A DNA stretch of 64,000 nt, taken from NCBI RefSeq assembly GCF_013401555.1, contig NZ_CP058552.1, forward strand, positions 7,440,001 through 7,504,000. Direction: 5' to 3'. The notes under the pieces are model-generated. The model was given only the letters and a program-made list of their open reading frames with translations, searched no databases and was not told the DNA's origin. Every line of letters begins with the position of its first letter. The first letter of the stretch is position 1. Of this stretch, positions 17,360 to 27,444 are shown in pieces. The stretch comes from Paenibacillus sp. E222 (lineage in GTDB: Bacteria > Bacillota > Bacilli > Paenibacillales > Paenibacillaceae). The translations under genes and the position numbers were made by a program.

Positions 17360-18724
17360 TTATGCCGATTTAATCACCTGCAACGCATTTGTACGTGAGG
17401 CGCTAATCGCTGGATAGATTCCCGAGAGTACTCCGGTTAACACCGCAAACGCTATACCAGCAGGCAGGGCCGACGTCTGAATAATTACTTGAAGAGGTGT
17501 ACTTGCCTCCATCGAAATTTGCCCTTGGAGCAGTCCATTGACCCCCTGGATGGCTCCGTAAGCGATGAAGACACCCACAATGCCGCCCAACACTCCAAGT
17601 ACAGCAGCTTCAGTAATGAACATCTGTCTGATCTGCCACAGATTAGCTCCCAGCACCTTCATGACGCCAATCTGTTTGCGGCGCTGATGCGTGGACATGA
17701 TCATTGCAACGATAATGGACAGCGAAGCCAGCAGCATGACGAATATGCCAATGCCCATAGCAGCCTTCTGATACATGCCGAGCTGCTCCTTCATCGCCTG
17801 CTCCTGATACAGATTGCTGTCTGTCATCAGTGTCAGCTTCTTAATCTGCGCCTGCACCTGTGCCACATACTTTTTGTCCTCCACCTTCACGAGCGCCGAG
17901 TTCAACCGTCCTGCTGCGGCGGCCTGTGCCTGACTGCTCTGGAACTGTTCGGCGAGCATCCGTGCGGTTTCGAGGGAAACATAGACCTTTTTGTCATACA
18001 TGGCATTGTTCTCACTCATGCCGGCAGGCACCTTCAGCACACCCGTCACTCGCAAAGGCGAACTTGTTTTGGCTTTGGACGAATCATTCATGTCCTGATA
18101 TTTCAGGTTAAACTGTGCCTGAAACAGCTCGGTTTGGGTAGACATCAACGTCATATACTGCTGTAGAAACTCGTCATTAAACGAATCCTCCATGAGCTTG
18201 TTGTTCAGTTCGCGTATCACCTCGGCGTCTACAAGCCCGAAGGTTGCACCGTAATTCACAATAGCGGCTCCGCTGATCCCCGATGCCCCGCCTTTGTCAA
18301 AACGGTAGCCAAAACGACTCAATGATCCAAGCTCTGTACCGATGACTTCCACATTGGAGCTTTTGCCATCCAATGTAGACATCTCCAGCATATCCAGCTT
18401 CAGCATCGGAGCAACGGCGACAACATGCGGAAGGCTGGCAATAATATCGATTTTTCGAGCCGTTAGCGCTCCTCGTTCGAAGGTGGGCGTCTGCCCATTG
18501 CTTCCGCCCGAACCGATTCCCTCATTGGGAGACACCGTAATCTCATCCATTTTGTAATTCTCGTTTAACGTTTTTTCACCATAGACTTGTACCGACTGCC
18601 CCACACTTAATGCGATAATCATGGCCGCACAGCCGATGGACAGACCAATCATGCACAGTAGAGTAACCACCTTCCTGCGCACAATCTGTCCCCATGACAT
18701 TCGCAACACATCCAGAACTCTCAC
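17360..18724 (-). CDS. MacB/FtsX-type ABC permease (YknZ-like)
   Basis: 454 residues from a GTG at 18722-18724 that overlaps the ATPase stop (GTGA); AAGGAG lies seven bases before it, which implies translational coupling. Topology fits MacB: one helix near residue 20-45, a large extracytoplasmic domain (about 50-320), then three helices with the FtsX-type segment THQRRKQIGVMKVLGANLWQIRQMF. It is the mechanotransmitting membrane subunit of the efflux system. Confidence 0.9.
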   Translation of the reverse strand: MRVLDVLRMSWGQIVRRKVVTLLCMIGLSIGCAAMIIALSVGQSVQVYGEKTLNENYKMDEITVSPNEGIGSGGSNGQTPTFERGALTARKIDIIASLPHVVAVAPMLKLDMLEMSTLDGKSSNVEVIGTELGSLSRFGYRFDKGGASGISGAAIVNYGATFGLVDAEVIRELNNKLMEDSFNDEFLQQYMTLMSTQTELFQAQFNLKYQDMNDSSKAKTSSPLRVTGVLKVPAGMSENNAMYDKKVYVSLETARMLAEQFQSSQAQAAAAGRLNSALVKVEDKKYVAQVQAQIKKLTLMTDSNLYQEQAMKEQLGMYQKAAMGIGIFVMLLASLSIIVAMIMSTHQRRKQIGVMKVLGANLWQIRQMFITEAAVLGVLGGIVGVFIAYGAIQGVNGLLQGQISMEASTPLQVIIQTSALPAGIAFAVLTGVLSGIYPAISASRTNALQVIKSA

Positions 18725-19425
18725 AACCGCTCTCCTTGCTCTATTGCCTTGGACGGGCCACTTTCCACCAAGCATCCGTCCTGCAATGTAATGACAACCT
18801 GCATCTGCTCCGCCACTTCAGCCTCATGCGTGACAATAACGAATGTTGTATGCATCTCCCGATTCAGCTGTTGCAAAATGGAAATAATCTCTTCCTCCGT
18901 TCGTGTATCCAGATTCCCGGTAGGCTCGTCCGCGAATATGACGGACGGCTCCGTAATCAGTGAACGCGCAATGCTGACACGCTGCTGCTGCCCTCCCGAT
19001 AGCTGGGAAGGGAATAATTCGGACTTGTCGACAAGGCCAACCTGTTCCAGCAGGTGCATCGCCTTTTGCTTACGCTGTGATGGGTGAATGCCCTGAAATA
19101 CGAGCGGCAGCTCCACATTTTCCCGAATGGTCAGGTTCGCCAGCAGCTCATACGCCTGAAAAATAAAGCCAATATGTGTCCGGCGAAATTCCGCCAGTCG
19201 GTTCTCACTCATACGTACAATATCCTGATCTGCAATAAGGATCTGGCCTGTGTCGGGCTTCATCAGACCTGCCATCAGATGCAATAACGTCGATTTGCCT
19301 GAACCGGAGCTTCCCAGCAGTGCAACCATCTCACCCTTACCCACGGATATGTTAATGTCCTGCAACACGGGAACAGTCCCTTGTGTATTGCGGAATGTGT
19401 GTGACACCTGTTCTACTCGCAGCAT
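18721..19425 (-). CDS. MacB-type ABC transporter ATP-binding protein (YknY-like)
   Basis: 234 residues, standard for LolD/MacB-type ATPases. Walker A GSSGSGKST (about 38-46), signature [15 protein letters not shown], Walker B VIFADEPTGNLD, and H-loop IVTHEAEVA. AGAGGAAG lies eight bases before ATG. It starts a three-gene unit (ATPase, permease, adaptor) that follows the two-component genes with a 230-base gap. Confidence 0.92.
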   Translation of the reverse strand: MLRVEQVSHTFRNTQGTVPVLQDINISVGKGEMVALLGSSGSGKSTLLHLMAGLMKPDTGQILIADQDIVRMSENRLAEFRRTHIGFIFQAYELLANLTIRENVELPLVFQGIHPSQRKQKAMHLLEQVGLVDKSELFPSQLSGGQQQRVSIARSLITEPSVIFADEPTGNLDTRTEEEIISILQQLNREMHTTFVIVTHEAEVAEQMQVVITLQDGCLVESGPSKAIEQGERL

Positions 19426-19584
19426 GAATCCGGCTTCCTCTCATCGATGTAATAGAGGTAATTATAGCCATCAGATGTATCGGTCCAATCTGGACTTGTA
19501 TCCAATTTGTAAAATCAGTCTTCAACCAAATTGAATCAAATGGAGATCTGGGGATTTATGAAAAATGCCCGCATAACAAAGAGC

Positions 19585-19626
19585 CCTATGGGTTCAGTCC
19601 TTAACATAGCGACTTCATTCCATAGG
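19585..19626 (-). terminator. Possible weak terminator or attenuator before the efflux genes
   Basis: CCTATGG pairs with CCATAGG across a 28-base loop, followed on the minus strand by GCTCTTTGTT. The T tract is poor, so read-through from the two-component genes into the ABC genes is plausible. Confidence 0.35.
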
Positions 19627-19659
19627 ACCCTAGTATCTGAGCATTCCATATTCACATCT

Positions 19660-20817
19660 TTACCAAGCACGGAAGCTAAACCGATATAACTCGCTTTTTT
19701 CCATGGAGCTTCCGACAACAAAAAGATTGCTGTCATTCCATTTCAACTTGATAAAATAATTGATATTCCGATAGATAACTGTATCCGACCCCAGCTTGCG
19801 GTCATTCAGATAGGCAATGTGCACTTCGTTCTTCTGTCCTTCGAGCGTCAAAAAATAGGCAATGCGGGACTCCTCCTCATCCAGATCGAAGCTCCAGATG
19901 GGACCTTTGACCAGCAGCTCAAACTTCTTGGTATCCGCTCGATATCTGTACAATCCTTGTTCGTCATTGATCATGCCCTGAATCAGCATATCCCCATTCT
20001 TCAATACCTTAAATTGCTGGATATCCTGGGCAGGAGTGTATGCGGTGATATCATTTTTATCGTTAAGAGAGAAGCTATAGACGGCGTAATTTTCTTTCAG
20101 TTTGACCAGCACATACACCCGTGATAGATCCCGGCTGATCTCATATAAATCCAGCATAATCAGGGTATCATCCGTACTTGAAATGTTGCTCGTCTGTGCA
20201 ACCTTGGCAGCTAACTCATCATAACTGTACAATTCATGTTTCTTTCCTGTCTTTAGCTCCACCATGTTGAACACCAGATCATCATATCCGATGTAGGATT
20301 CATTGCCTACAAAGACGCGTGAATAGGAATTGTCATTCTTCAGCTTGCGATGTTCTCCTGTTTTCAAGTCATATTCATAGGTTGTCTTCTGCGCCTGAGT
20401 CGATCGGTACTGTGAATAAATCAGCTTGCTCTTATCCGGACTCAGGGTAATGCCATACTCTGTATTGGTGGCGATGTCCTTCAAGAGATTATCATCCATA
20501 TGCAGCTGTGACAGCTTGATCCCGGTATAGGAACGATCCGGTCGATTCAATATGACTGTGTTGGAATCAGCTACCTCAAAATCATAGATGGCAAAGTCAT
20601 TGGGCAGCTTGGTAGCCGACTCAATCTGAATGGTGCTGCTTGGCGGCGGGGCGAGGCGGCTGTTGAACTGTTTATCCGGCAGAATGACGGTTCTGGGCTT
20701 CCCATGTCCAATGCTGAACAGACTACCAATGCCAAAAATACCTCCGACAAATACAATCAGCAAACCGGATAACATAAGCATATCGCGATGTCTGCTCCAA
20801 AATCCTCGTTTCTTCAT
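19660..20817 (-). CDS. Membrane-anchored protein, beta-propeller-like, unknown function
   Basis: 385 residues from the ATG at 20815-20817, which overlaps the kinase stop as ATGA and has GGAG ten bases upstream. One N-terminal transmembrane helix (about 13-35) is followed by an extracytoplasmic domain of repeated beta-strand blades with turns such as LSPDKSKLIYSQYRS and DLKTGEHRKLKND, resembling TolB/WD40-like propellers. No catalytic motif seen. Co-translation with a sensor kinase suggests an accessory sensor or signal-binding partner; this is inference. Confidence 0.7.
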   Translation of the reverse strand: MKKRGFWSRHRDMLMLSGLLIVFVGGIFGIGSLFSIGHGKPRTVILPDKQFNSRLAPPPSSTIQIESATKLPNDFAIYDFEVADSNTVILNRPDRSYTGIKLSQLHMDDNLLKDIATNTEYGITLSPDKSKLIYSQYRSTQAQKTTYEYDLKTGEHRKLKNDNSYSRVFVGNESYIGYDDLVFNMVELKTGKKHELYSYDELAAKVAQTSNISSTDDTLIMLDLYEISRDLSRVYVLVKLKENYAVYSFSLNDKNDITAYTPAQDIQQFKVLKNGDMLIQGMINDEQGLYRYRADTKKFELLVKGPIWSFDLDEEESRIAYFLTLEGQKNEVHIAYLNDRKLGSDTVIYRNINYFIKLKWNDSNLFVVGSSMEKSELYRFSFRAW

Positions 20818-22277
20818 ACGTCCCATTCTCCAGGCAGACTGATATTCACCTGTGTTCCCTTGTTTAATACACTCTTCATCTCCACCGTTCCCCCATGCTG
20901 CTCCACCGTGTTTTTCACAATTGACAAGCCCAGCCCGGCGCTTCCCTTCTCTGTCCTGTTCATCCCGTTATCCCGATAAAAGGGTTCAAATACATGCTTC
21001 AGCGCTTCCTCCGGAATGCCTTCTCCTTCATCACGAATCAGTATGGCTACCGAATCTCCCAGCCGAAACGATTGGACCTGAATGATGGAATTCACATTCC
21101 CGTATTTGACCGAGTTATCCAGCACATTCAAAAAAACTTCCTTGAGCTTGTTCCAGTCCCCCTGGACATACAGCAATTCTTCCAGTTCATAGCGAATGCC
21201 AATATTGTACTTGCCCGCCTTGATGGACATGTCTTCGCAGGCTTCCCGAATAATATTCGATACATTTACCCGCTCAAAACGGAAGGTCTGAATCGGTGTG
21301 GACGATACGGTCACTTCCAGGATATCCGCAACCATGACGTTGAGGCGTTGGCTCTCGTTGATAATATATTTCAACCCTTTATCGAAGAACGCTTGATCCG
21401 TAAATCCATTATCCCGCAGAATCTGGGCATACCCCAGTATCGTGGTCAGCGGTGTCTTTAATTCATGCGTCACATTGTCAAAAAAAACCTTGTTGCGTGC
21501 CTGCAAATGCTTGACCTCATCCCGTTCTCTCTCAATCACGTCAATCTGCTCCTTTACCCGAGCAATCATGACCGTAAAGCTAGAAGCCAGCTCTCCAATC
21601 TCATCCTTCGTGGAGATGTGGATGTCTGCATTCAGGCTGCCTTGTGCAACTTCTGCTGAACGTTTTGTCAGCACACGAATCGGCTTCGTAATCTGGCGTG
21701 AAATAAAGACAGATCCTATGAAAACAAACACAAAAATGACGGCTGCAAAGCCCTTGATGGTGTTCTGAAAGCGCAGATGCCGTTTGAATAGATCCGTATA
21801 ATCCCTTTCCAGCTGGATAATGCCAAGGATACTCCCCTCCGACAGCACAGGGAAAGACAGATTCCCTGTTACTCTGCCTTTGTCCACCACGGTTGTATAG
21901 GCGATCTTTGATTTCATGGCAGCCTGTAGATCAGAGGTTTGAGCAGCAGCCAGCTTCGCCTCCGCACCCGTGCTGCTAAAGGGATTGCCATCAGACCGAT
22001 AGACCCTGACCTTGCCGCCTACTGCGGAGCCGATCTGTTCTGCGAGGTCCCGATTTCCTGTTCCCAGGGAGTCCTCACTAATCCGTTTGTTATGAATCAG
22101 GAAGTATTGATTGAGCGCGATATCCAGATTTTTTTTGGATTGCACCATGTCCTCCTGCACTTCCCTGTACATGTTCTCCTCACCCACTTTATTCGAAATA
22201 ATGAGCAAGGCCGAAAAACCAATAAATACGATGACCGAGAAAAGAACGACCATTTTGAACTGGATCGTCCACTTCAT
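20814..22277 (-). CDS. Sensor histidine kinase
   Basis: 487 residues. Two transmembrane helices (about 8-28 and 172-193) flank an extracytoplasmic domain of about 140 residues. A HAMP domain (about 194-247), a HisKA domain with the phospho-acceptor His271 in FDNVTHELKTPLTTILGYA, and an HATPase_c domain (N box NVLDNSVKYG; G boxes DEGEGIP and GSAGLGLSIV) follow. The start overlaps the regulator stop by four bases. Operon position with a peptide-type efflux system suggests cell-envelope stress sensing. Confidence 0.95.
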   Translation of the reverse strand: MKWTIQFKMVVLFSVIVFIGFSALLIISNKVGEENMYREVQEDMVQSKKNLDIALNQYFLIHNKRISEDSLGTGNRDLAEQIGSAVGGKVRVYRSDGNPFSSTGAEAKLAAAQTSDLQAAMKSKIAYTTVVDKGRVTGNLSFPVLSEGSILGIIQLERDYTDLFKRHLRFQNTIKGFAAVIFVFVFIGSVFISRQITKPIRVLTKRSAEVAQGSLNADIHISTKDEIGELASSFTVMIARVKEQIDVIERERDEVKHLQARNKVFFDNVTHELKTPLTTILGYAQILRDNGFTDQAFFDKGLKYIINESQRLNVMVADILEVTVSSTPIQTFRFERVNVSNIIREACEDMSIKAGKYNIGIRYELEELLYVQGDWNKLKEVFLNVLDNSVKYGNVNSIIQVQSFRLGDSVAILIRDEGEGIPEEALKHVFEPFYRDNGMNRTEKGSAGLGLSIVKNTVEQHGGTVEMKSVLNKGTQVNISLPGEWDV

Positions 22278-22987
22278 GTATGCACCTGAATATTCAGTTT
22301 GTATCCTACGCCGAAAACCGTCTCGATAAGTGAAATCCCCTGCTCCCCACTATCCAGCTTCTTGCGGATTCGCTGAATATGAATATCTACCGTCCGGGTA
22401 TCTCCGGGAAAATCAAATCCCCATACTTTATCCAGCAACTCGGACCTCGTATGTACTTTGCGGTGATGGTTGACCAAATATAAGAGCAGATCATACTCCT
22501 TATTGGTCAGTCCGGCGCGTTCCCCATCTTTCCAGACTTCACGCTCATCCTTGCGGATCTCAATATGTCTGCCAAGCCGCACCACTTCATAAGACTGATT
22601 CTCCAGCGTCTCGCTGATTAGATCAATCCTACGGAAAATGGCCCGAATGCGAACAACTACCTCACGAATGTCGAATGGCTTGGTAATATAATCGTCTGCC
22701 CCCAGCTCCATGCCGAGCACCTTGTCCAGCATATCGGACTTTGCCGTTATCATAATCACGGGAATCTTTGAATTCACAGAAAGTTGTCTGCACACATCGA
22801 ATCCGCTCATATCCGGCAGCATCAGGTCCAGCAGGATCAAGTCTGGTCTGGACTCTCTGAGCAAATCCAGGCCCTCTCTACCTGTTGCTGCTTCGGTCAT
22901 CTCAAATCCTTCCTTGCGCAAAGAATAGGACAGGATATCGCGAATGGACTCTTCGTCTTCAATAATCAAAATCTGTTTCGCTCTCAT
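22274..22987 (-). CDS. OmpR-family response regulator
   Basis: 237 residues. The receiver domain has the acidic pair IIEDEE, phospho-acceptor Asp54 in ILLDLMLPD, and the conserved Lys in YITKPFD. The C-terminal winged helix is of OmpR/PhoB type (LTNKEYDLLLYLVNHHRKVHTRSELLDKVWG; DTRTVDIHIQRIRKKL). It is the first gene of the kinase/propeller/ABC block and divergent from an ECF sigma gene. Confidence 0.95.
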   Translation of the reverse strand: MRAKQILIIEDEESIRDILSYSLRKEGFEMTEAATGREGLDLLRESRPDLILLDLMLPDMSGFDVCRQLSVNSKIPVIMITAKSDMLDKVLGMELGADDYITKPFDIREVVVRIRAIFRRIDLISETLENQSYEVVRLGRHIEIRKDEREVWKDGERAGLTNKEYDLLLYLVNHHRKVHTRSELLDKVWGFDFPGDTRTVDIHIQRIRKKLDSGEQGISLIETVFGVGYKLNIQVHT

Positions 22988-23077
22988 GATGAATCTTAAT
23001 CTCCCTGCTCTATGAATTTCATCTGCTTTATATTTTGTATCTCTGCTCCATGATTGAACAGAGGTTCACCGAAAATG

Positions 23078-23104
23078 TTACAACTCGGATACAAGTCTGG
23101 CGTC
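23078..23104 (+). promoter_or_regulatory. ECF-type promoter of the sigma factor gene
   Basis: GTTACAAC (AAC at 23082-23084), 16 bases, then CGTC at 23101-23104, about 90 bases before the sigma start. The AAC-N16-CGTC layout is the extracytoplasmic-function promoter form, so the sigma factor probably transcribes its own gene. Confidence 0.65.
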
Positions 23105-23194
23105 TTTGGAAACATCATCCCTATATACTATGGAACATAGAGAACAAACCAGACCGGAAAAGGCCAGATCGGTATCCAAAGGGGAAAACATCAC

Positions 23195-23671
23195 GTGAAC
23201 AAAACAACCATTCATGATGCTTATGTAAACTATAAATCAGAAGTGACACGGTATCTATCTCAGATCGTCAAAAATCAACAGGATGCAGAGGATCTCACGC
23301 AGGAGTGCTTCATTCGAATGATGAATGTATCGGCAGACATTCCGGAAGACCGGCTACTCTACTACCTCAAAAGAATTGCCCGTAACCTCGCCATGGATAC
23401 ATTCCGCAAGCGAACCCGCACACTAAGGCGGGACAGTAGATTGGAGATGCAGACCTATCACTGTGATACCTCCGAGTTGGAGATTTCCGAAGGTGTTAAC
23501 GACCTTGTGTCGGTCATTAACAATACTGAACATCGCAAAATTCTTGAATTACGCGTGATTCACGGGTACAGCATCAAGGAAACCGCACAGCTCGTCAACC
23601 GCAGTGAAGGCATGATCAAATCCTCGGTATTCCATGCCGTCAATCGTATTCGGGCCAAAGTCATCTCATAA
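23195..23671 (+). CDS. ECF RNA polymerase sigma factor
   Basis: 158 residues from a GTG ten bases after AAAGGGG. Region 2 is seen in DAEDLTQECFIRMM and LKRIARNLAMDTFRKR; region 4 in LELRVIHGYSIKETAQLVNRSEGMIKSSVFHAVNRIRAK. Length and two-domain layout are those of ECF sigma factors (B. subtilis SigV/SigX/SigW type). No anti-sigma gene follows, which is unusual; the downstream gene is a secreted protein, and a terminator separates them. Confidence 0.9.
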   Translation: MNKTTIHDAYVNYKSEVTRYLSQIVKNQQDAEDLTQECFIRMMNVSADIPEDRLLYYLKRIARNLAMDTFRKRTRTLRRDSRLEMQTYHCDTSELEISEGVNDLVSVINNTEHRKILELRVIHGYSIKETAQLVNRSEGMIKSSVFHAVNRIRAKVIS

Positions 23672-23685
23672 GAGATGGCTTTTTT
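23662..23685 (+). terminator. Terminator of the sigma factor gene
   Basis: CATCTC pairs with GAGATG around a four-base loop that contains the stop codon, followed by GCTTTTTTC. Confidence 0.8.
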
Positions 23686-23876
23686 CATGAGCAGAAATGA
23701 CGTGAAATCAACATCTAATGTTAGAAAGTATCAAAATTTGATAGATGGAGCATGACAAAGGACTCATTTTTACAAAAGTCGAGTTCGTTTTTACAAATTG
23801 TTATGACTATGTGAGATTTTGGTGTGTTAGAATATGGACGAACTCATGTTTCAACTAATATTTGGGAGGGATTTGG

Positions 23877-26687
23877 TTGGGTAAATTGACACGTATGCGA
23901 GGAGTATGGGTAAAATCACTCCTGGCATTGTCCATGGCATTGCCGCTTCAGATCGGATTGTGGAACGGAGATGCAACGGTTCAGGCCGAATGGGCAACAG
24001 ACCCTGCACCGTTCATTCAAGCGAAGGTTGTTAACGGAAATGCAGGCAAGAAAGTACTGTTCGACAATACTCATGCACAGACAGCCGGAGCAGCTGACTG
24101 GGTCATTGACGGAGGCTTTTCTGACTTCGGCAATGCACTCGCGAATGATGGATATTATGTAAAGGAACTGCGCAAGACCACTCCTTTTACCTACGACGAT
24201 CTGAAAGAATATAACGTGTTTGTCATCGCTGAACCCAATGTTCCCTTCAAAACAACAGAACAGGCAGCCATGAAAGAGTATGTAGAAAAAGGCGGCAGCA
24301 TCTTCTTTATTGGAGATCACTACAATGCTGACCGTAACAAAAACCGCTGGGATGGTTCTGAAGCGATTAACGGCTATCGTCGTGGCGCGTTTGAAGATCC
24401 AGCCAAAGGCATGAGCACAGAGGAGCGTAACTCTGAGGCTATGCAGAATGTAACTAGCAGCGACTGGTTGTCCGATAATTTCGGCGTACGCTTCCGTTAC
24501 AACGCATTAGGCGATATTAACGCCACTAACATTGTGCCTGCTGGACAGGCATTTGGCATTACGGAAGGTGTATCTGCTGTAGCCATGCACGCAGGATCTA
24601 CACTTGCGATCACCGATCCAACAAAGGCTAAAGGTATTGTATACCTGCCGAAAACGAATGCAGCTTGGCCGAACGCTGTTGACCAAGGCGTATACAACGG
24701 CGGTGGAGTTGAGGAAGGTCCTTACGTAGCCGTATCCAAGCTGGGTGCAGGTAAAGCAGCGTTTATCGGGGATTCCTCTCCGGTTGAAGATGCTTCACCG
24801 AAGTATCTGCGCGAAGAGACCGGTGCTCGCAAAACAACGTATGACGGCTTCAAAGAAGTGGATGACGGCAAATTGCTGGTCAATACCGTTAACTGGCTTA
24901 CTACGCAAGAAAATTACACTAGCTTGACTCAAGTAAGCGGACTTCAACTGGATAATGCAACAGCATTGCTTCCGTTCGAACAACCTGCTGCTTCCACAGA
25001 ACCACAGGCTGAACCTTGGGCCGCACCAGCTGCAGGATACAAATGGTATGATCGTTCCACATTCAAAGCAGGTTCTTATGGTGGACCAGCTTCAAGCGCG
25101 AACGCTTCCTACAGCTTCGTGAAGCAGGAAACCCTGCCTAATGCGGAGGATTTCCAGATCCGTGTGGTTGTAGAGAACATGCCTGCTAACACAACCGTTT
25201 CCGGTTACAGTGCAGGAATCTATCTGACGGGCGGAACACAGGTCGCCATGATTCAGAATGAAAGTGGTACATGGCCGACTTCTTACGGATATAGCTCCAA
25301 CTTTAGCGTAACTTCCGACAGCAAAGGTCGCGCAATCAAGGACTTGAATGTCCGCATTAAATCAGGTACAACGGGCGCTGCCAGCCTGCGTCTGCGTCTG
25401 AACGGCAGCAACCTGATCACGACTGCAGTTACCGTCGGCAATGTTCCGGCTGAGCAGCTTCCGGAAGAAGAAGGACCAATCCCGGCAACGATCAGCATTG
25501 CTGATGCACGCACCAAAGCAGCTGGTTCAACGGTTACAGTTGAGGGTGTCGTTACTACAGAGCCAGGTGCTTTTGGTGGACAATCCTTCTATCTTCAAGA
25601 CACAACCGGCGGCCTTTATGTTTTCCAAAGCACTGGCGGCTTCCACGCTGGAGATGTGGTTAAAGTAACAGCAGCAACGGCGCTGTACAACAGTGAATTT
25701 GAGCTTACGGATATCGTAGCGATCGAGAAAACGGGTACAGCCTCCATCCCTGCTGCCATTGAAGTGCCAGCAGTTACGGCTGCAAACCAAGGTCAACTCG
25801 TTCAATTGAAAGAAGTAACTGTTGAGAACATCATTAGTGCAACACCGGTAGGTTCGTTTGAATTCGATGCAGTTGCAGCGGACGGAACAAGCACGCATGT
25901 ACGTGTGGATACACGCACAGGTGTAACGCAAACGTCCTTCCCTTATGCAGCAGGCGATAAGATCAGCGTGACAGGTGTTGCCGCTATTTTCAAAGATGTA
26001 TTTCAACTGAAGCCTAGAAGCTTGAACGATTTCGTAGCAGTTGAAGAAGGCGGCGAAGAAGGACCTTCTACGCCAGCTGTTGGCGCACCAGGTAAACCGG
26101 CGCTTACATCCAACAATGGTTACAGCAACGGTCTGTCCGAAGGATCTTATACCGTTACGATGAACCTTTGGTGGGGTGACAATGGCACTAGCTATAAGTT
26201 GTATGAAGATGGCGTGCTGATTGACACACAAAAGCTCACAGACGCTACCCCAGCAGCGCAATCGGCCCAAACTACGATTAATGGCAAAGCTAACGGTACT
26301 TATACCTATGTAGCTGAGCTGACGAACTCCAAGGGTACAACTCGCAGTGAAGTACTCACGGTACAAGTTGCGAATGCTGCCCCTGGCAAAGCAGTTCTCT
26401 CCCAAGACAATTGGGATGGGGACGGTAACTACAAAGTGACGATGAATCTGTGGTGGGGAACCAATGCAACAGAATACCGTCTCTATGAGAATGGTCAACT
26501 GATCGATACCAAAGCACTGAACGCAGTAACACCTAATGCACAAAGCGCTGTGACAGATGTATCCGGTCACGCGAATGGAACGTACACGTATCGCGCCGAG
26601 CTGATCAATGCAGCGGGTGTGACAAGCACGGAAACGATTACGGTACAAGTAACGAAATCCGCTGTATCTTTGCCAGCAGCAAGCTAG
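23877..26687 (+). CDS. Large secreted multidomain protein (Rossmann-like/OB-fold/FN3-like repeats), unknown activity
   Basis: 936 residues from a TTG seven bases after GGGAGG; an ATG at 23895 is an alternative. Signal peptide to about residue 37. Residues 55-345 form an alpha/beta domain ([59 protein letters not shown]) like DUF4350/GldG-type glutamine-amidotransferase folds. A beta-rich domain spans 360-530, an OB-fold like those in YhcR-type nucleases 545-725, and two C-terminal repeats about 740-930 share [25 protein letters not shown], as in chitinase-associated FN3 modules. No catalytic motif is certain. A polysaccharide- or nucleic-acid-related surface role is inferred. Confidence 0.8.
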   Translation: MGKLTRMRGVWVKSLLALSMALPLQIGLWNGDATVQAEWATDPAPFIQAKVVNGNAGKKVLFDNTHAQTAGAADWVIDGGFSDFGNALANDGYYVKELRKTTPFTYDDLKEYNVFVIAEPNVPFKTTEQAAMKEYVEKGGSIFFIGDHYNADRNKNRWDGSEAINGYRRGAFEDPAKGMSTEERNSEAMQNVTSSDWLSDNFGVRFRYNALGDINATNIVPAGQAFGITEGVSAVAMHAGSTLAITDPTKAKGIVYLPKTNAAWPNAVDQGVYNGGGVEEGPYVAVSKLGAGKAAFIGDSSPVEDASPKYLREETGARKTTYDGFKEVDDGKLLVNTVNWLTTQENYTSLTQVSGLQLDNATALLPFEQPAASTEPQAEPWAAPAAGYKWYDRSTFKAGSYGGPASSANASYSFVKQETLPNAEDFQIRVVVENMPANTTVSGYSAGIYLTGGTQVAMIQNESGTWPTSYGYSSNFSVTSDSKGRAIKDLNVRIKSGTTGAASLRLRLNGSNLITTAVTVGNVPAEQLPEEEGPIPATISIADARTKAAGSTVTVEGVVTTEPGAFGGQSFYLQDTTGGLYVFQSTGGFHAGDVVKVTAATALYNSEFELTDIVAIEKTGTASIPAAIEVPAVTAANQGQLVQLKEVTVENIISATPVGSFEFDAVAADGTSTHVRVDTRTGVTQTSFPYAAGDKISVTGVAAIFKDVFQLKPRSLNDFVAVEEGGEEGPSTPAVGAPGKPALTSNNGYSNGLSEGSYTVTMNLWWGDNGTSYKLYEDGVLIDTQKLTDATPAAQSAQTTINGKANGTYTYVAELTNSKGTTRSEVLTVQVANAAPGKAVLSQDNWDGDGNYKVTMNLWWGTNATEYRLYENGQLIDTKALNAVTPNAQSAVTDVSGHANGTYTYRAELINAAGVTSTETITVQVTKSAVSLPAAS

Positions 26688-26725
26688 GTCTCAATAAGGA
26701 ATGACTAACGTTTAACCAAGCATAG

Positions 26726-26777
26726 AAAAAGCGAAGCAAGTTTCCCGGGACTCCAGGCACCTTGCTTCGCTTTTTTG
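26726..26777. terminator. Bidirectional terminator
   Basis: AAAAAGCGAAGCAAG pairs with CTTGCTTCGCTTTTT, an 11-base-plus stem. It lies between the secreted multidomain gene and the convergent small lipoprotein gene. Confidence 0.9.
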
Positions 26778-26790
26778 CTGTTTTTTTCTG

Positions 26791-27207
26791 TTATTTTTCT
26801 CTTAAGATGAAATTCTCTTCAAAGTTGTTACCATTCATATCTGTCCACTCAATGACAATAGTTTGGTCTTCATTCCTACTAACCTGTGAACCTCGTGTTC
26901 GCGTTATAGGGAACTTTATAGAATTTGAAGCTAAACCTCCATCTTCCTTTCTAGTTATCCTTCCTTCATTGATGTTAATTTTATAATTTTGAATATCTTC
27001 TAAATTATCTTTTTTATAAAATATAGTATACTCCCCATTTTCCGTTCTTTCATTTGTTACTGTCGTATCTAGCTCGCCTCTCCAATGATCACTCTCTCCC
27101 ATGAGATTAATTCTTGTTTGCATTTTTGAACAACCAGTGAGAGACATGCCGACTATTAAAATAAGTATAGATATAGAGACCCATAATACGTTATTGTTTT
27201 TTCTCAC
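26791..27207 (-). CDS. Small putative lipoprotein
   Basis: 138 residues; GTG start six bases after GGAGG. The signal sequence ends in the lipobox LTGC, and the mature part is a charged beta-rich domain (GELDTTVTNERTENGEYTIFYKK). No family recognised. Lower GC than its neighbours. Single gene converging on the secreted multidomain gene. Confidence 0.7.
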   Translation of the reverse strand: MRKNNNVLWVSISILILIVGMSLTGCSKMQTRINLMGESDHWRGELDTTVTNERTENGEYTIFYKKDNLEDIQNYKININEGRITRKEDGGLASNSIKFPITRTRGSQVSRNEDQTIVIEWTDMNGNNFEENFILREK

Positions 27208-27323
27208 AATTTACCTCCATTACTAAATTTATAACTATACAGTATCATAAGATGAGTCTACTTCTAAAACAGTAATTTCATATAGACTCAATATTTTGCT
27301 GATATTAACTTCCTATATAATGC

Positions 27324-27355
27324 AAAAAGCAGCACCTGCTATTGCATGGGCTGCT
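27324..27355 (-). terminator. Terminator of the phn operon
   Basis: AGCAGC pairs with GCTGCT, followed on the minus strand by TTTTGCAT, about 90 bases after the last permease gene. Confidence 0.7.
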
Positions 27356-27444
27356 CTTCCGATAGAACACCAACGGAGTGAAACATATCCATCATGTTCT
27401 TTATTTTATTCCTTGATTAGCAAGCAAACTTTACCTTTACTTCT

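Noticed and set aside
25527..26648. 373-codon minus-strand open frame
   Set aside because: Antisense to the secreted multidomain gene; no start signals and implausible composition.
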